Source of the DNA: Marinomonas rhodophyticola
Lineage (GTDB): Bacteria; Pseudomonadota; Gammaproteobacteria; Pseudomonadales; Marinomonadaceae
Assembly (NCBI RefSeq): GCF_026113935.1
Contig: NZ_JAPEUL010000009.1
Span: forward strand, 640,501 to 704,500
Reading direction: 5' to 3'
DNA: 64,000 bases
Shown: piece by piece, positions 54,697-63,754 of the stretch
How the letters are laid out: every line of letters begins with the position of its first letter
Numbering within the stretch: position 1 is the first letter of the stretch
Notes under the pieces: model-generated
What the model saw: only the letters and a program-made list of their open reading frames with translations
Databases searched by the model: none
Told to the model about the DNA's origin: nothing
Program-made: the position numbers and the translations under genes

Positions 54697-55305
54697 TAAA
54701 CTTTCTTTTCATCTGGCCCTAATACCTTAAAGCTGTGCACCAGACCGCGTTTCGCGTCCACGCTAATATGTGCTTTGATCCCGAAGAATCGTTGATTGCC
54801 TTTCTTAGTCTGATGCATTTCAGGGTCTCGTGACTTGGCTTTATTTTTGGTTGAGGCTCGCGGCTTCGATAATCGTCGCATCAACAATGGTGCCTTCCTT
54901 AAAGTAAATCCCTGAGTCAGACAGTCATTTGTTCACTTCTTTAAAGAGCTTGCGCCCAAGCTTGTGCTTCTCAAGCAAATGGCGGAAATTCATTATGGTT
55001 GTATGGTCTGGGATCGTGCCGTTTAGAGACAGGCCAGAAAACAATTGCATTGAGGTAATCTCGTAGAATGTATCTTCCATCGCTGGATCACTTGTGCTGT
55101 ACCAGTTCTGCATAAAATGAATGCGTAGCATGGTAGCGAGAGGGTATGGACGCCGACCATTGCCAGTTTTTGGATAGAACAGTTCAATTTGAGCTTCAAG
55201 CTACTGCCATGGGATCAGCTCATTCATCCGACCAAGGAAAAGCTCTTTGCGGGCTTTACTACATTTGCTCGTTAATTTGGTATCGGCGAAGGAAAGCTGG
55301 CTCAT
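54697..55305 (-). mobile_element. IS5-family transposase remnant
   Basis: On the minus strand from ATG 55305: MSQLSFADTKLTSKCSKARKELFLG, a stop, then [40 protein letters not shown] and [29 protein letters not shown], a [22 protein letters not shown], a frameshift, then [40 protein letters not shown]. Several stops, one shift and loss of the C-terminus show that it is dead. It sits between the antitoxin and the intact IS. Confidence 0.85.
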
Positions 55306-55325
55306 AAAAGAAGCAAAGTTAGCTT

Positions 55326-56822
55326 GTCGCCCCTGAAAAACTCTCAACCTATTGAATCTAATAGGTTTTTATAAGATAGTTAATGCTTAAACCTTACGAT
55401 AAATACGCCTTTAGACCTAAAAAGTTGCAGAATGGGTGAGTTTTATGAAGCCTCGTCAGAGAAAGACCATGCCGCAAAAAGATTTGTTCCAACCTCAGCT
55501 CGTAGACATCATTAATCCCAATCATCCTTTAGTTCGACTGGCTAAGATCATTGATTGGAACCTGTTGGATAACGAATTGGGGGCACACTTCTCAACGGTT
55601 GGTGCAGCCGCGTTGCCAACGCGCCTTATGACGGGGTTACTGTATTTGCAACACTTGCATAACTTGTCTGACGAAATGGTATTAGAGCAATGGCTTGAAT
55701 CGCCTTATTACCAATATTTTTGTGGCGAAACCTTTTTCCAACACGACTTCCCGTGCCATCCAACGAGTCTTGTTAAATGGCGAAAACGGTTAGGAGAAGA
55801 AGGCTGCGAATGGCTGCTTACCCAGACGATACAAGCAGGGCTAAAACTAAAAGTTATCAAACCAGCGAGCTTAAAACGAGTCGTAGTAGACACCACGGTA
55901 CAAGAAAAAAACATCACCTTCCCAACAGATGCCAAGCTCTACAACAAGGCTCGACAACAGCTCACGCAGGTAGCCAAAGAACAAAATATCACGTTAAGAC
56001 AAACCTACGACAAAGTCTGCCATGAGTTAATGCCAAAAATTGGACGCTATGGCCACGCCAAACAATATAAGCGGATGAGAAAAGCGATTAAGCAAGTCAA
56101 AGGCTTCTTAGGGCGAGTATTGCGTGACATAGATCGGCAAGTAAAGCGACAAGGATTAACGCTCACCCAAAAACAGGAAGATATACTCAACCAAGCTTAT
56201 CGATTACTAAAACAAACTCGCCAGAGCAAGAATAAACTGTACAGCCTACATGAACCCAATGTGGACTGTATATCTAAAGGCAAAGCGCATAAACGCTACG
56301 AATTTGGCGTAAAAGCCAGTGTAGCCGTTACCGCGAAAGAATCCTTCATCGTGGGCGCAAGAAGCTATCCTGGCAATCCGTATGATGGCCATACGTTAAA
56401 AGATCAACTGCAACAAGTAGAAACCCTGACAGGCACGAAACCGGACAGCTGTTTTGTTGACAGAGGGTATAAAGGGTCTGGCGTGGAAGACATTAGCGTC
56501 TTGATTGCAGGTCAAAAACGCGGAGTCCCCAAGAAAGAGAAGCGCTGGATGGGAAGACGAAACAGCGTAGAACCCATCATAGGGCATCTCAAATCCGATG
56601 GAAAACTCAGACTATGCTTCTTAAAAGGTGTGCTAGGCGATGCGATCAACGTGATCTTAAGTGCCTGTGGTCAGAACCTACGTAAGCTACTGAAGTGGCT
56701 TTGTTGTGCCCCATATTTTGGAGCATTTTTAAGACGATTATGGCTGAAAATAACTTTTCCACTTGAAAGACCCAAAAATAGAATGGCGCTTCTTGCTTGA
56801 AACGCCATTATTCAGGGACGAC
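55326..56822 (+). mobile_element. Intact IS5-family-like insertion sequence, 1497 bp
   Basis: Imperfect 15-bp terminal inverted repeats: GTCGCCCCTGAAAAA at the left and TTATTCAGGGACGAC at the right (13 of 15 paired). The 6-bp direct repeat TAGCTT lies exactly outside both ends (55320-55325 and 56823-56828) and reads as a target duplication. One transposase gene fills the element. Confidence 0.82.
55436..56800 (+). CDS. Transposase of the IS5-like element
   Basis: 454 residues (GTG 55436; ATG 55445 is an alternative). N-terminal DUF772-type region (NHPLVRLAKIIDWNLLDNELGAHF, PTRLMTGLLYLQHLHNLSDEMVLEQWLESPYYQYFCG), then the DDE core: Asp in RVVVDTTVQEKNITFPTDAKL, Asp in CFVDRGYKG and Glu in RNSVEPIIGHLKSDGKL. 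A basic coiled insert (about 200-270) lies between the first and second Asp. It appears complete. Confidence 0.9.
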   Translation: MSFMKPRQRKTMPQKDLFQPQLVDIINPNHPLVRLAKIIDWNLLDNELGAHFSTVGAAALPTRLMTGLLYLQHLHNLSDEMVLEQWLESPYYQYFCGETFFQHDFPCHPTSLVKWRKRLGEEGCEWLLTQTIQAGLKLKVIKPASLKRVVVDTTVQEKNITFPTDAKLYNKARQQLTQVAKEQNITLRQTYDKVCHELMPKIGRYGHAKQYKRMRKAIKQVKGFLGRVLRDIDRQVKRQGLTLTQKQEDILNQAYRLLKQTRQSKNKLYSLHEPNVDCISKGKAHKRYEFGVKASVAVTAKESFIVGARSYPGNPYDGHTLKDQLQQVETLTGTKPDSCFVDRGYKGSGVEDISVLIAGQKRGVPKKEKRWMGRRNSVEPIIGHLKSDGKLRLCFLKGVLGDAINVILSACGQNLRKLLKWLCCAPYFGAFLRRLWLKITFPLERPKNRMALLA

Positions 56823-56825
56823 TAG

Positions 56826-57011
56826 CTTGAGTCGGTCAGATTGCCTCTTGCCGATAACTTAATCTCATGCACCTTAGCAGAGTGCTTACAACCATTCGAT
56901 ACGAAATGTATGATCGAGCCTTACATCCGTTTTAAAGGCCAAGTCGGTGAACAAGCGACCATGTTCTTGCTCGACCCATGTGGCAACGCATTAGAGTTCA
57001 AAGCCTTTTAA
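56826..57011 (+). pseudogene. 3' fragment of a VOC/glyoxalase-family gene
   Basis: The frame opens at the IS target repeat and reads [34 protein letters not shown] to TAA 57009, the typical C-terminus of a VOC protein. The 5' part is absent upstream of the IS, so the gene was already truncated, probably by the older IS5 remnant. Confidence 0.75.
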
Positions 57012-57080
57012 GATATGGGCCAACTGTTTGCTAAGTAAGGTTCTGCCATAAAAAAGCGCAATCTTAGACTGCGCTCAATA

Positions 57081-57104
57081 AGCCACACTGGCTTCCAGTG
57101 TGGC
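57081..57104 (-). terminator. Terminator of the lyase/TRAP operon
   Basis: AGCCACACTGG and CCAGTGTGGCT are perfect 11-bp arms around CTT, 20 bp after the lyase stop on the minus strand. Confidence 0.75.
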
Positions 57105-57124
57105 TTTGCTGCTCGATAAGTTGC

Positions 57125-58468
57125 TTATTTGAAACGGCTTAAGATTTGCTCCACATAGTAGGTGGCTAATCCTAAGTAGTTCTCCGGTTTGAGGGCTTCA
57201 ATCACAGCGGTTTCTGTTAAATGTTGCGTCACTCTTGGGTCATTAGCTAATACTTGCGCTAAGTCTTGTGACCCTTGTTCTGCAATACGACAGGCATCAT
57301 AGACAACGTCGTGTGCTTCTTGTCGGCCTAAATATGGAGCCAACGTCATCATGGCGGACTCTGCCATGATTAAGCCATTGGTTGAGTAAAGATTGTCCAG
57401 CATTCGCTGAGGGTGAACTTCCAAGCCTTCTAATAGGAACGAGGCTTGCGAGAGCGCGCAGTGTGTTAACACAAATACTTGCGGCAAGGCGATCCATTCA
57501 GCATGCCAAGGTCCCGTTGCACGTTCCAAATCAGACTCTTGAGCGCCAAGTAACAAGCTCGTATTTCCCACGATAGCTTTATGACAACCTCGGATGACCT
57601 CACAGGAAATAGGGTTGCGTTTCTGTGGCATGGTCGAGGAAGCGCCGCGGTCTTTCACGAATGGTTCACTTACTTCTCCTAACTCAGTCATCGACATGAT
57701 CATGATATCAAAGGCAACTTTAGCCAAAGAGCCAGACAGTATTGCCAATGTCGTTGCGATTTCAGCAAAGTTATCTCGGGTGGCATGCCAAGGTGCCGTT
57801 GGACACTGCAAATCAAGTTCTTTTGCTAATTGCTCGGTCACTTTTTCCGCGCCTTTGCCCATGGATGCTAGTGTGCCCGATGCGCCGCCAAGCTGCGCAA
57901 CCAACACTCTCGCTTTCATTTCCTGTAAACGAGCTTGGCAGCGTATTAAAGAATCAAGCCAAATGGCTGCTTTATAGCCAAAGGTGATCGGCAGCGCATG
58001 TTGCATATGGGTTCGTCCAGCCATCACCGTGTTTTTGTAGGTCTCGGCTAGCTTGCTTAAAGCCTTTAGGGTTCGTGTGAGCTCTTGCTCAATCAGTTGA
58101 ATACCGTTACGGATTTGCAAAACGGAGCCGGTATCCATGATGTCTTGAGTGGTGGCTCCCCAGTGCACAAAACGCCCAGCGTCACCTGCTGCGCCGCTTA
58201 ATTGTCTTACCAAACCTAAGATGGGGTAGCCGACATTGCCGGTATCAATGGCAAGTTGCACCATATCTAATGATACGGTCTCAGCTGTACGGTTGATGGC
58301 ATCTGCGGCGGCTTGGGGAATCATCCCCACGGAAGCCTGTGCCCGAGCGAGGGCGGCTTCCACATCAACATAGCTTTGCACACGCGCTTTATCAGAAAAC
58401 ACGGCGTTCATGGCATCAGACAAGAACAGTGGCGCGAACAGTTTTGAGTCAATAATTGAAGAAGACAT
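57125..58468 (-). CDS. Fumarase/aspartase-superfamily lyase (PcaB/adenylosuccinate-lyase-like)
   Basis: 447 residues. The superfamily signature SSTMPQKRNPISCEV (flexible catalytic loop with Ser) and GRTHMQHALPITFGYKAA and GATTQDIMDTGSVLQIRNG are intact. Length and motifs are closest to 3-carboxy-cis,cis-muconate cycloisomerase (PcaB), but no protocatechuate gene is nearby. It is 2 bp downstream of a TAXI-TRAP permease gene and so probably breaks down the imported acid, by elimination or cycloisomerisation of a carboxylated substrate. The actual substrate is unknown. Confidence 0.85.
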   Translation of the reverse strand: MSSSIIDSKLFAPLFLSDAMNAVFSDKARVQSYVDVEAALARAQASVGMIPQAAADAINRTAETVSLDMVQLAIDTGNVGYPILGLVRQLSGAAGDAGRFVHWGATTQDIMDTGSVLQIRNGIQLIEQELTRTLKALSKLAETYKNTVMAGRTHMQHALPITFGYKAAIWLDSLIRCQARLQEMKARVLVAQLGGASGTLASMGKGAEKVTEQLAKELDLQCPTAPWHATRDNFAEIATTLAILSGSLAKVAFDIMIMSMTELGEVSEPFVKDRGASSTMPQKRNPISCEVIRGCHKAIVGNTSLLLGAQESDLERATGPWHAEWIALPQVFVLTHCALSQASFLLEGLEVHPQRMLDNLYSTNGLIMAESAMMTLAPYLGRQEAHDVVYDACRIAEQGSQDLAQVLANDPRVTQHLTETAVIEALKPENYLGLATYYVEQILSRFK

Positions 58469-58470
58469 TT

Positions 58471-60571
58471 TTATTGTACCTTTGCTTTAAGCTCGTTTTT
58501 ACGAGACTGATACTTTTGAAAAAAGATGAGTAGGGTGAAAAGGGCAATCCCCGCTAGGTCTGTTTGCCAGCCACCGGCAATACTGAGTAATGCCGCCAGC
58601 ATGAGTAGTGCTCTAACAGGCAGCCCCACCTTGCTAATAAACCAGCCTTGCACCGCCGCACTGAGTAGATAAATGCCAAACACAGCGGTTACCGTTGCCA
58701 TGGCAATTTCAAGGACACTGCCTTGCATCAGAAGCGCTGGGTTAAAGCAGAAAATAAACGGCACAATAAAAGCGGAAATACCGATTTTGAAAGATTGCAC
58801 GCCCGTCTGCATGGAGTTAGAACCTGCGATCGCGGCACCAGCAAACGCGGCCAAGGCAACCGGAGGGGTAATGGCCGACATCACCGCGAAGAAGAACACA
58901 AAGAAATGCGCTACTAACGGCTCAAGCCCCAACTGAACAAGTCCAGGTGCGACCACGGCTGCTGCCACGGCATAAGCCGCCGTAGTGGGCATGCCCATGC
59001 CGAGTACCACAGAAATCAACATGGCAAAGATCAATGCCAAAATCGTACTGTTATCGGCTACCGCTAACAAAATAGTAGAGAAGCGTAAGCCCACGCCAGT
59101 AAGGCTAATAATGCCAACTATGATGCCGGCGGTTGCACACACGGACAAAAGTGGTATCGCCATTTTGCCAGCCAATGCCAATGCATGAAAAATACGTCCA
59201 AGGCCCATTTTATTAGTCCCCAGCCAACTCACAACGATGACGGAGATACCTGAGAGGGTTCCGGCACGTATGACTGAGTAACCCAGTACTAAACAGACGA
59301 TCAAGATGATAATGGGCGAAAATAAGTAAAGTTGGCGCAGCAGTAGCGCTTTATTGGGGAGTTCATCCTTACTTAAGCCCTTCATGCCTAATTTTGAGGC
59401 TTCAAAATCGACCATAAAAAAGACCGATAAGAAATATAGAATGCCAGGGATGGTCGCAGCTAGCACAATGTCGGTATAAGGAATCCCTGTCACATCGGCC
59501 ATGATAAAAGCACCAGCCCCCATAATAGGAGGAAGAATTTGCCCACCAGAAGACGCCGCCGCTTCGATTGCTCCTGCTACTTTGGGTTGGTAGCCCACTT
59601 TTTTCATTAGCGGAATAGTAAAGGCGCCAGTCGAGACAACGTTACCCGCTGAGGAGCCATTGATGGTGCCCATTAAACCTGATGCAATCACCGCTACTTT
59701 CGCCGGGCCACCTTTCTTATGGCCGGCTACGGCAAAGGCGAGTTTGACAAAGTAGTCACCGGCCCCAGAGGCTTGCAAAAAGGCGGCAAAAACAATGAAA
59801 AGAATCAAATAGGTCGCTGACACACCTAAGGTTGGCCCTAGGATACCGTTATCGGTCATCAAGTAGGTGGTAAGGCGAGCCAAGTCGTAACCATCGTGAT
59901 GCAATATGCCTGGCATCCAAGGTACCCACGAAGGCATACAAGACAAATACCGCTGCAATAATAACCATCGCCAGACCGGTGGTACGGCGCGTCATTTCAA
60001 GTAACAGCGCCATAGCACCGATAGAAATGACCGCATCCGACGTAGTTGGAAAGGCACCAGCTCGGAATTGCAACAGATCCAAGAACTCCACTAAGTAGCT
60101 TGCGGTGACACCCGCTAAGACGGCGAAGCTAAAGGCATTGGCAAGGTCTGTGTTGGAATGAGTGCTGCGCCAGCCAGACACCAGCGTGCAGATCAGCGCG
60201 GCTAAGTAAAACCCAGTAAATAGGTTCAACTCTGATGCATTAAACAGGTTTCGATCTAAAACGAGGTAGCTGGCCAGTGCGCAGCCAGACAGAGCTAGGC
60301 TGAGCAGAGCAAGCCATTTACGTAAACGGCTGGCAGGTGCCTGTGTTTCGCTATGAAATAAAAATGCACCGATACCAAGGCCAGCTAACAGGTGCAGTAT
60401 TCTTTGGATCCAAGCATCCACAGGATAAAAATTGAGTACCAGTAGCTGAATAAATACATAGCCAGCGCAGGCGGCGATCACCCAAATGGGCGCACTAACG
60501 CGCTCATCTGAAGTGCTAGCAGAATCCAGGTTGACAGATTCTGCTGCTTGATTTGAAAGTGGTTGAGACAT
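58471..60571 (-). pseudogene. TRAP transporter fused permease (TAXI type), frameshifted
   Basis: A fused 4TM-12TM permease of about 700 residues. The N-terminal four-helix DctQ-like part starts at 60571 (MSQPLSNQAAESVN ... TTGLAMVIIAAVFVLYAFVG), and the DctM part continues from about 59930 (MPGILHHDGYDLARLTTYLMTDNGILGPTLGVSATYLILF, GLMGTINGSSAGNVVSTGAFTIPLMKKVGY, LGMGMPTTAAYAVAAAVVAPGL). One slip near 59930 joins YAFVG to the next part. With the adjacent TAXI receptor it takes up an organic acid using a Na+ gradient. Confidence 0.88.
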
Positions 60572-60584
60572 GATGACTTACTCG

Positions 60585-61565
60585 CTACTCAACTTCACAA
60601 CATACATCGACGCCGATTTCTCGGTAGTACTTAGCTGCGCCTGGGTGAATTGGCAGCACGCCGTTAAACAGCATATTTTTAGCCAGTGATTCTGCGGCGG
60701 CTCTGTGAACCTGCATCATCTCGTCATTACTTTCTAAAATAGTCTTGGTGATGGCATAAGCTAGGTCATTTGACATCTGCTTGTTGGCCACAACAAAGTT
60801 CCACATTGAAACCGTTTGGATATCTTGGCCCTGTCCTTTATAAGTACCGGCTTTGATGGTCATGGGTGATAAGGAAGGAAAGGCGTCCGTAAGTGATTTT
60901 ACTTGTGCGTCGCTAAAACCTAACGGTGTGATGGCATTTTGAGCTTCAACCTGTGTGAAGGCTGTGACAGGAATACCCGCCGCCAGGCCTAACGAATCAA
61001 TCATGCCATCTTGAAGTTGCCCAGCCTGATCGCCCGCGCCACCAAAGCGTGGTGTGACGTTAATGCCTACCTCTTGCAAAATGGAGGGTAAGTAGGTGGC
61101 AGTGGTGCCTGCTTTGGGTCCAACGCCCATGGTTCGGCCGTTTAGCTGTTCTAAAGTTGATATGCCTGAAGAGGTGAGTGATGCCATTTGAAATGCAGAC
61201 TGATACATCGGGAAAAGCACCCTTAAGTTGGGAAGCTGACTGCCAGGCATTAGTGGGTTTTTACCTTCAACACTCTGTTGTGCAGGCCCTGTACTAGTGA
61301 GTCCTAGGTCTATTTGTCCAGCTTCCACTAGTGCTAGGTTTTGAATGGGGCCACCAGAAACTTCTGCACTGGTAGAAATATTCAGCTTCTCTTGAATGAG
61401 CTTGGCAACGCCGCTGCCGTAGATGAAATACGTGCCGCCTTGGGAGGCCGTGCCTAATTTCATGCTGGATGGGAAGTCACTTGCTGTGGCAGATGTTGCT
61501 AAAAGAATGCTGGTAAGGGATGCGATAATGCCAATTTTCTTAGTCATACGTAAACGGTCTTTCAT
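60585..61565 (-). CDS. TAXI-family TRAP solute receptor
   Basis: 326 residues from ATG 61565. A signal peptide (MTKKIGIIASLTSILLATSATA) is followed by the TAXI fold: PSSMKLGTASQGGTYFIYGSGVAKLIQEKLNISTSAEVSGGPIQNLALVEAGQIDLGL and GVGPKAGTTATYLPSILQEVGI. The TASQGGTYF motif defines the family. A longer start at 61613 is unlikely because it lacks an RBS and lies at the operators. It is first in the receptor-permease-lyase operon. Confidence 0.92.
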   Translation of the reverse strand: MKDRLRMTKKIGIIASLTSILLATSATASDFPSSMKLGTASQGGTYFIYGSGVAKLIQEKLNISTSAEVSGGPIQNLALVEAGQIDLGLTSTGPAQQSVEGKNPLMPGSQLPNLRVLFPMYQSAFQMASLTSSGISTLEQLNGRTMGVGPKAGTTATYLPSILQEVGINVTPRFGGAGDQAGQLQDGMIDSLGLAAGIPVTAFTQVEAQNAITPLGFSDAQVKSLTDAFPSLSPMTIKAGTYKGQGQDIQTVSMWNFVVANKQMSNDLAYAITKTILESNDEMMQVHRAAAESLAKNMLFNGVLPIHPGAAKYYREIGVDVCCEVE

Positions 61566-61617
61566 GGATAGGCTCCAGTTACATTTATTGTTATTGAAAG
61601 AGAGCGACAACACCTAT

Positions 61618-61680
61618 TTGTCCGTACAAATTTGTGTTGTATGGACAATATAGAGTGCTTTTATTGGATTGTCCATACAA
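61618..61680. promoter_or_regulatory. Three operator-like repeats for the GntR-UTRA regulator
   Basis: TTGTCCGTACAA (61618-61629), TTGTATGGACAA (61637-61648, inverted) and TTGTCCATACAA (61669-61680) occur between the divergent TAXI receptor and GntR genes. Spacing between starts is 19 and 32 bp. Confidence 0.7.
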
Positions 61681-61744
61681 ATTTCTTTTCGGAATGCAGT
61701 GGATCCGCTAGCATTGTTTTGAGAACAGTTGCCAAAGGTGATAA

Positions 61745-62474
61745 ATGAGCAAGATTGCAAGGTACGTCGAAGTAGCCAATATTCTCGAGCAGAGGATTCA
61801 GATGGGGCTTTATCAAGTAGGGAATTTATTACCTACGGAAGCTGCTTTAGTGTGAAGAATTTAGTATTAGCCGATTTACGGCGAGAAACGCCCTCAAGCA
61901 ACTTGAGGAAGTGGGTAAGATTGAGCGCCAACAAGGTAAAGGCAGTGTGGTGTTGGCGGACCGACCGGTAAGATTTAACAGTACCTGGTCTACTATCGAT
62001 GAGCTGATCGAACATGCGAACCAAGTTCGAGTGAGTTTTACTTCTGTAAAAACAGTGTTTGTAGATGCAGAGTTATCAGCAAAAACGGGTTTTAATGTGG
62101 GATCCAAATTAAGTGAATTCAAGGGTGTCCGTTTTGGAAAATCAGCCAATGCCGAGATTCCTCTGTGCTCTATCGTTGTTTGGATCGATGCTAAATACGC
62201 CTCAAGCTTAGATCAGCTGGATAACTTGGGGAGCACCATCATTTCTTGGTTGAAAACAACCCATCAACTAGAGCCAGTGGAAGTTCGGCAAAAGATCTCT
62301 GCACAGATTATCGGTGATGATCTTGCTAAAGTATTAAAAACAGACTCAGGTATAGCTGGTTTGAATATAAAACGTACATATTTAGACAAAAGAGGTGTTA
62401 CGATCGAGGCAACTACTACGGTATTTCCATCGTACTTGTTTGAATATGAAACGACAATATCGAGCCGTAATTAA
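61745..62474 (+). pseudogene. GntR-family regulator with UTRA domain, frameshifted
   Basis: The N-terminal HTH begins at ATG 61745 (MSKIARYVEVANILEQRIQMGLYQVGNLLPTEAAL) and is cut by TGA; the next frame continues CEEFSISRFTARNALKQLEEVGKIERQQGKGSVVL and the UTRA sensor domain (ADRPVRFNSTWSTIDELIEHANQVRVSF ... TVFPSYLFEYETTI). One base near 61852 is the cause. Divergent from the TAXI operon with three operator-like repeats between them, it is the expected repressor. Confidence 0.87.
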
Positions 62475-62667
62475 CAGAGATTACAAGCAATGTAAGCCGA
62501 TTCGTTACGAGTGGACGTCGTTAATCCTTGCCTTTCCATCATCCAAAAAATTATTTTTCAAAAAAATATCGTTTATCTGAAACCTTTTTTTACAAGATGA
62601 GTATCTCTGTATGAGCCGCCCAATTGGGTGACACCTAGTTTACTAATACAACTCATATAGGATGATT

Positions 62668-63540
62668 ATGATGAAAAAGACGATTATTGCTGCCACGACT
62701 GCTTTCGCTGTTTCTGCTTGTTCAACTGGCTTTTACGGAACACCGGACCAAGATAGCCATATTGCTGGATACGCGCTTGCTAACAACGGAACGACCTTGA
62801 TCACAATGGAATCTATCGCGTCTCCCGCTAAAATGGACTCCTTTATGTTAAGCAATAAGCTGGACGCCGTGGCTTATCGCCCCGTCACTGGTGAGCTGTT
62901 GGGCTATTCCAACGGCGCGGTTTATGCTGTGGATACTAAGACGGGCAAGCTAACCGATCTTGGTGCGGCCTTCACAAATGGCGCCATGATATCCAAGAAT
63001 GCGTCAGCCACCGCGATGGACTTTAATAACGCCATTGATGCTGTTCGTATGGTGGGTTCTGACGGTACAAATTTGGTGTATTTCCCAATCGGTTTTGGTA
63101 ATGAAGATAAGCGTGCTAATTCCGTATTAAAATTTACCTCCACATTCTATGTACAAGGCGACAGCAACGAAGGCATGACGCCTGAAATTTTTGCGAACGC
63201 GTACACTAACGCCATTGTCGGTGCAAAAGCGTCGAGCACTTTTCAGTTTGCGTTAGACAGTAAAACAGACTCATTGGTCAGCCTTGCGAATAATACAGGC
63301 GAACTAAAAACCGTGGCTAAGATCAACATCAATGGTAAGGCCGTTGACCTCTCATCCATGGGTGGCTTCGATATTGTTTCTGCCGAAGAAGGTTCTGACG
63401 CCGCTTATGCCATATTACAGCTTGAAGGGGCATCAAAAGCTGGGCTTTATGCTATAGATCTGACGACAGGCGCGGCAACCTTAATGGCCGACTTACCAAT
63501 GGGTGGCTTTAGCGGCTTTGCCGTCTCAGGCGGTCAATAA
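62668..63540 (+). CDS. DUF4394-like lipoprotein
   Basis: 290 residues from ATG 62668 (AGGA 5 nt upstream; an in-frame ATG at 62662 is an alternative). A type II signal (TTAFAVSACS) places the lipidated Cys at 18. The body has the repeated beta-propeller-like pattern of DUF4394 proteins (DAVAYRPVTGELLGYSNGAVYAVDTKTGKLTDLGA, FNNAIDAVRMVGSDGTNLVYFP, GLYAIDLTTGAATLMADLP). Role unknown; usually in the cell envelope. Monocistronic with its own terminator. Confidence 0.85.
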   Translation: MMKKTIIAATTAFAVSACSTGFYGTPDQDSHIAGYALANNGTTLITMESIASPAKMDSFMLSNKLDAVAYRPVTGELLGYSNGAVYAVDTKTGKLTDLGAAFTNGAMISKNASATAMDFNNAIDAVRMVGSDGTNLVYFPIGFGNEDKRANSVLKFTSTFYVQGDSNEGMTPEIFANAYTNAIVGAKASSTFQFALDSKTDSLVSLANNTGELKTVAKININGKAVDLSSMGGFDIVSAEEGSDAAYAILQLEGASKAGLYAIDLTTGAATLMADLPMGGFSGFAVSGGQ

Positions 63541-63580
63541 TTGCGAAGGGTGTTTTTACACTCACAGTAAGAAAAAACCA

Positions 63581-63611
63581 AAGGCAGTCTAGCAATAGAT
63601 TGCCTTTTTCT
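63581..63611 (+). terminator. Terminator after the DUF4394-like gene
   Basis: AAGGCAGTCTA / TAGATTGCCTT hairpin (one mismatch) with a GCAA loop, followed by TTTTC. Confidence 0.75.
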
Positions 63612-63661
63612 TGTGAGCTAGTTTACCAAATTATCGAGATATTTGTTTTAGATTGTATTGT

Positions 63662-63675
63662 TATGTTATAACATA
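63662..63675. promoter_or_regulatory. Probable Zur box
   Basis: TATGTTATAACATA is a perfect 14-bp palindrome of Zur type (ATGTTATANNATAACAT class), 80 bp upstream of the CobW/ZigA-like gene, whose family is often under Zur control. Confidence 0.7.
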
Positions 63676-63754
63676 TTTTATCTGTTGTAATGAACGCTTT
63701 GAAATAGCGTTAGTGTCAGACCAGTCAACGACTCCTCATCATGTAGGGCATTAT

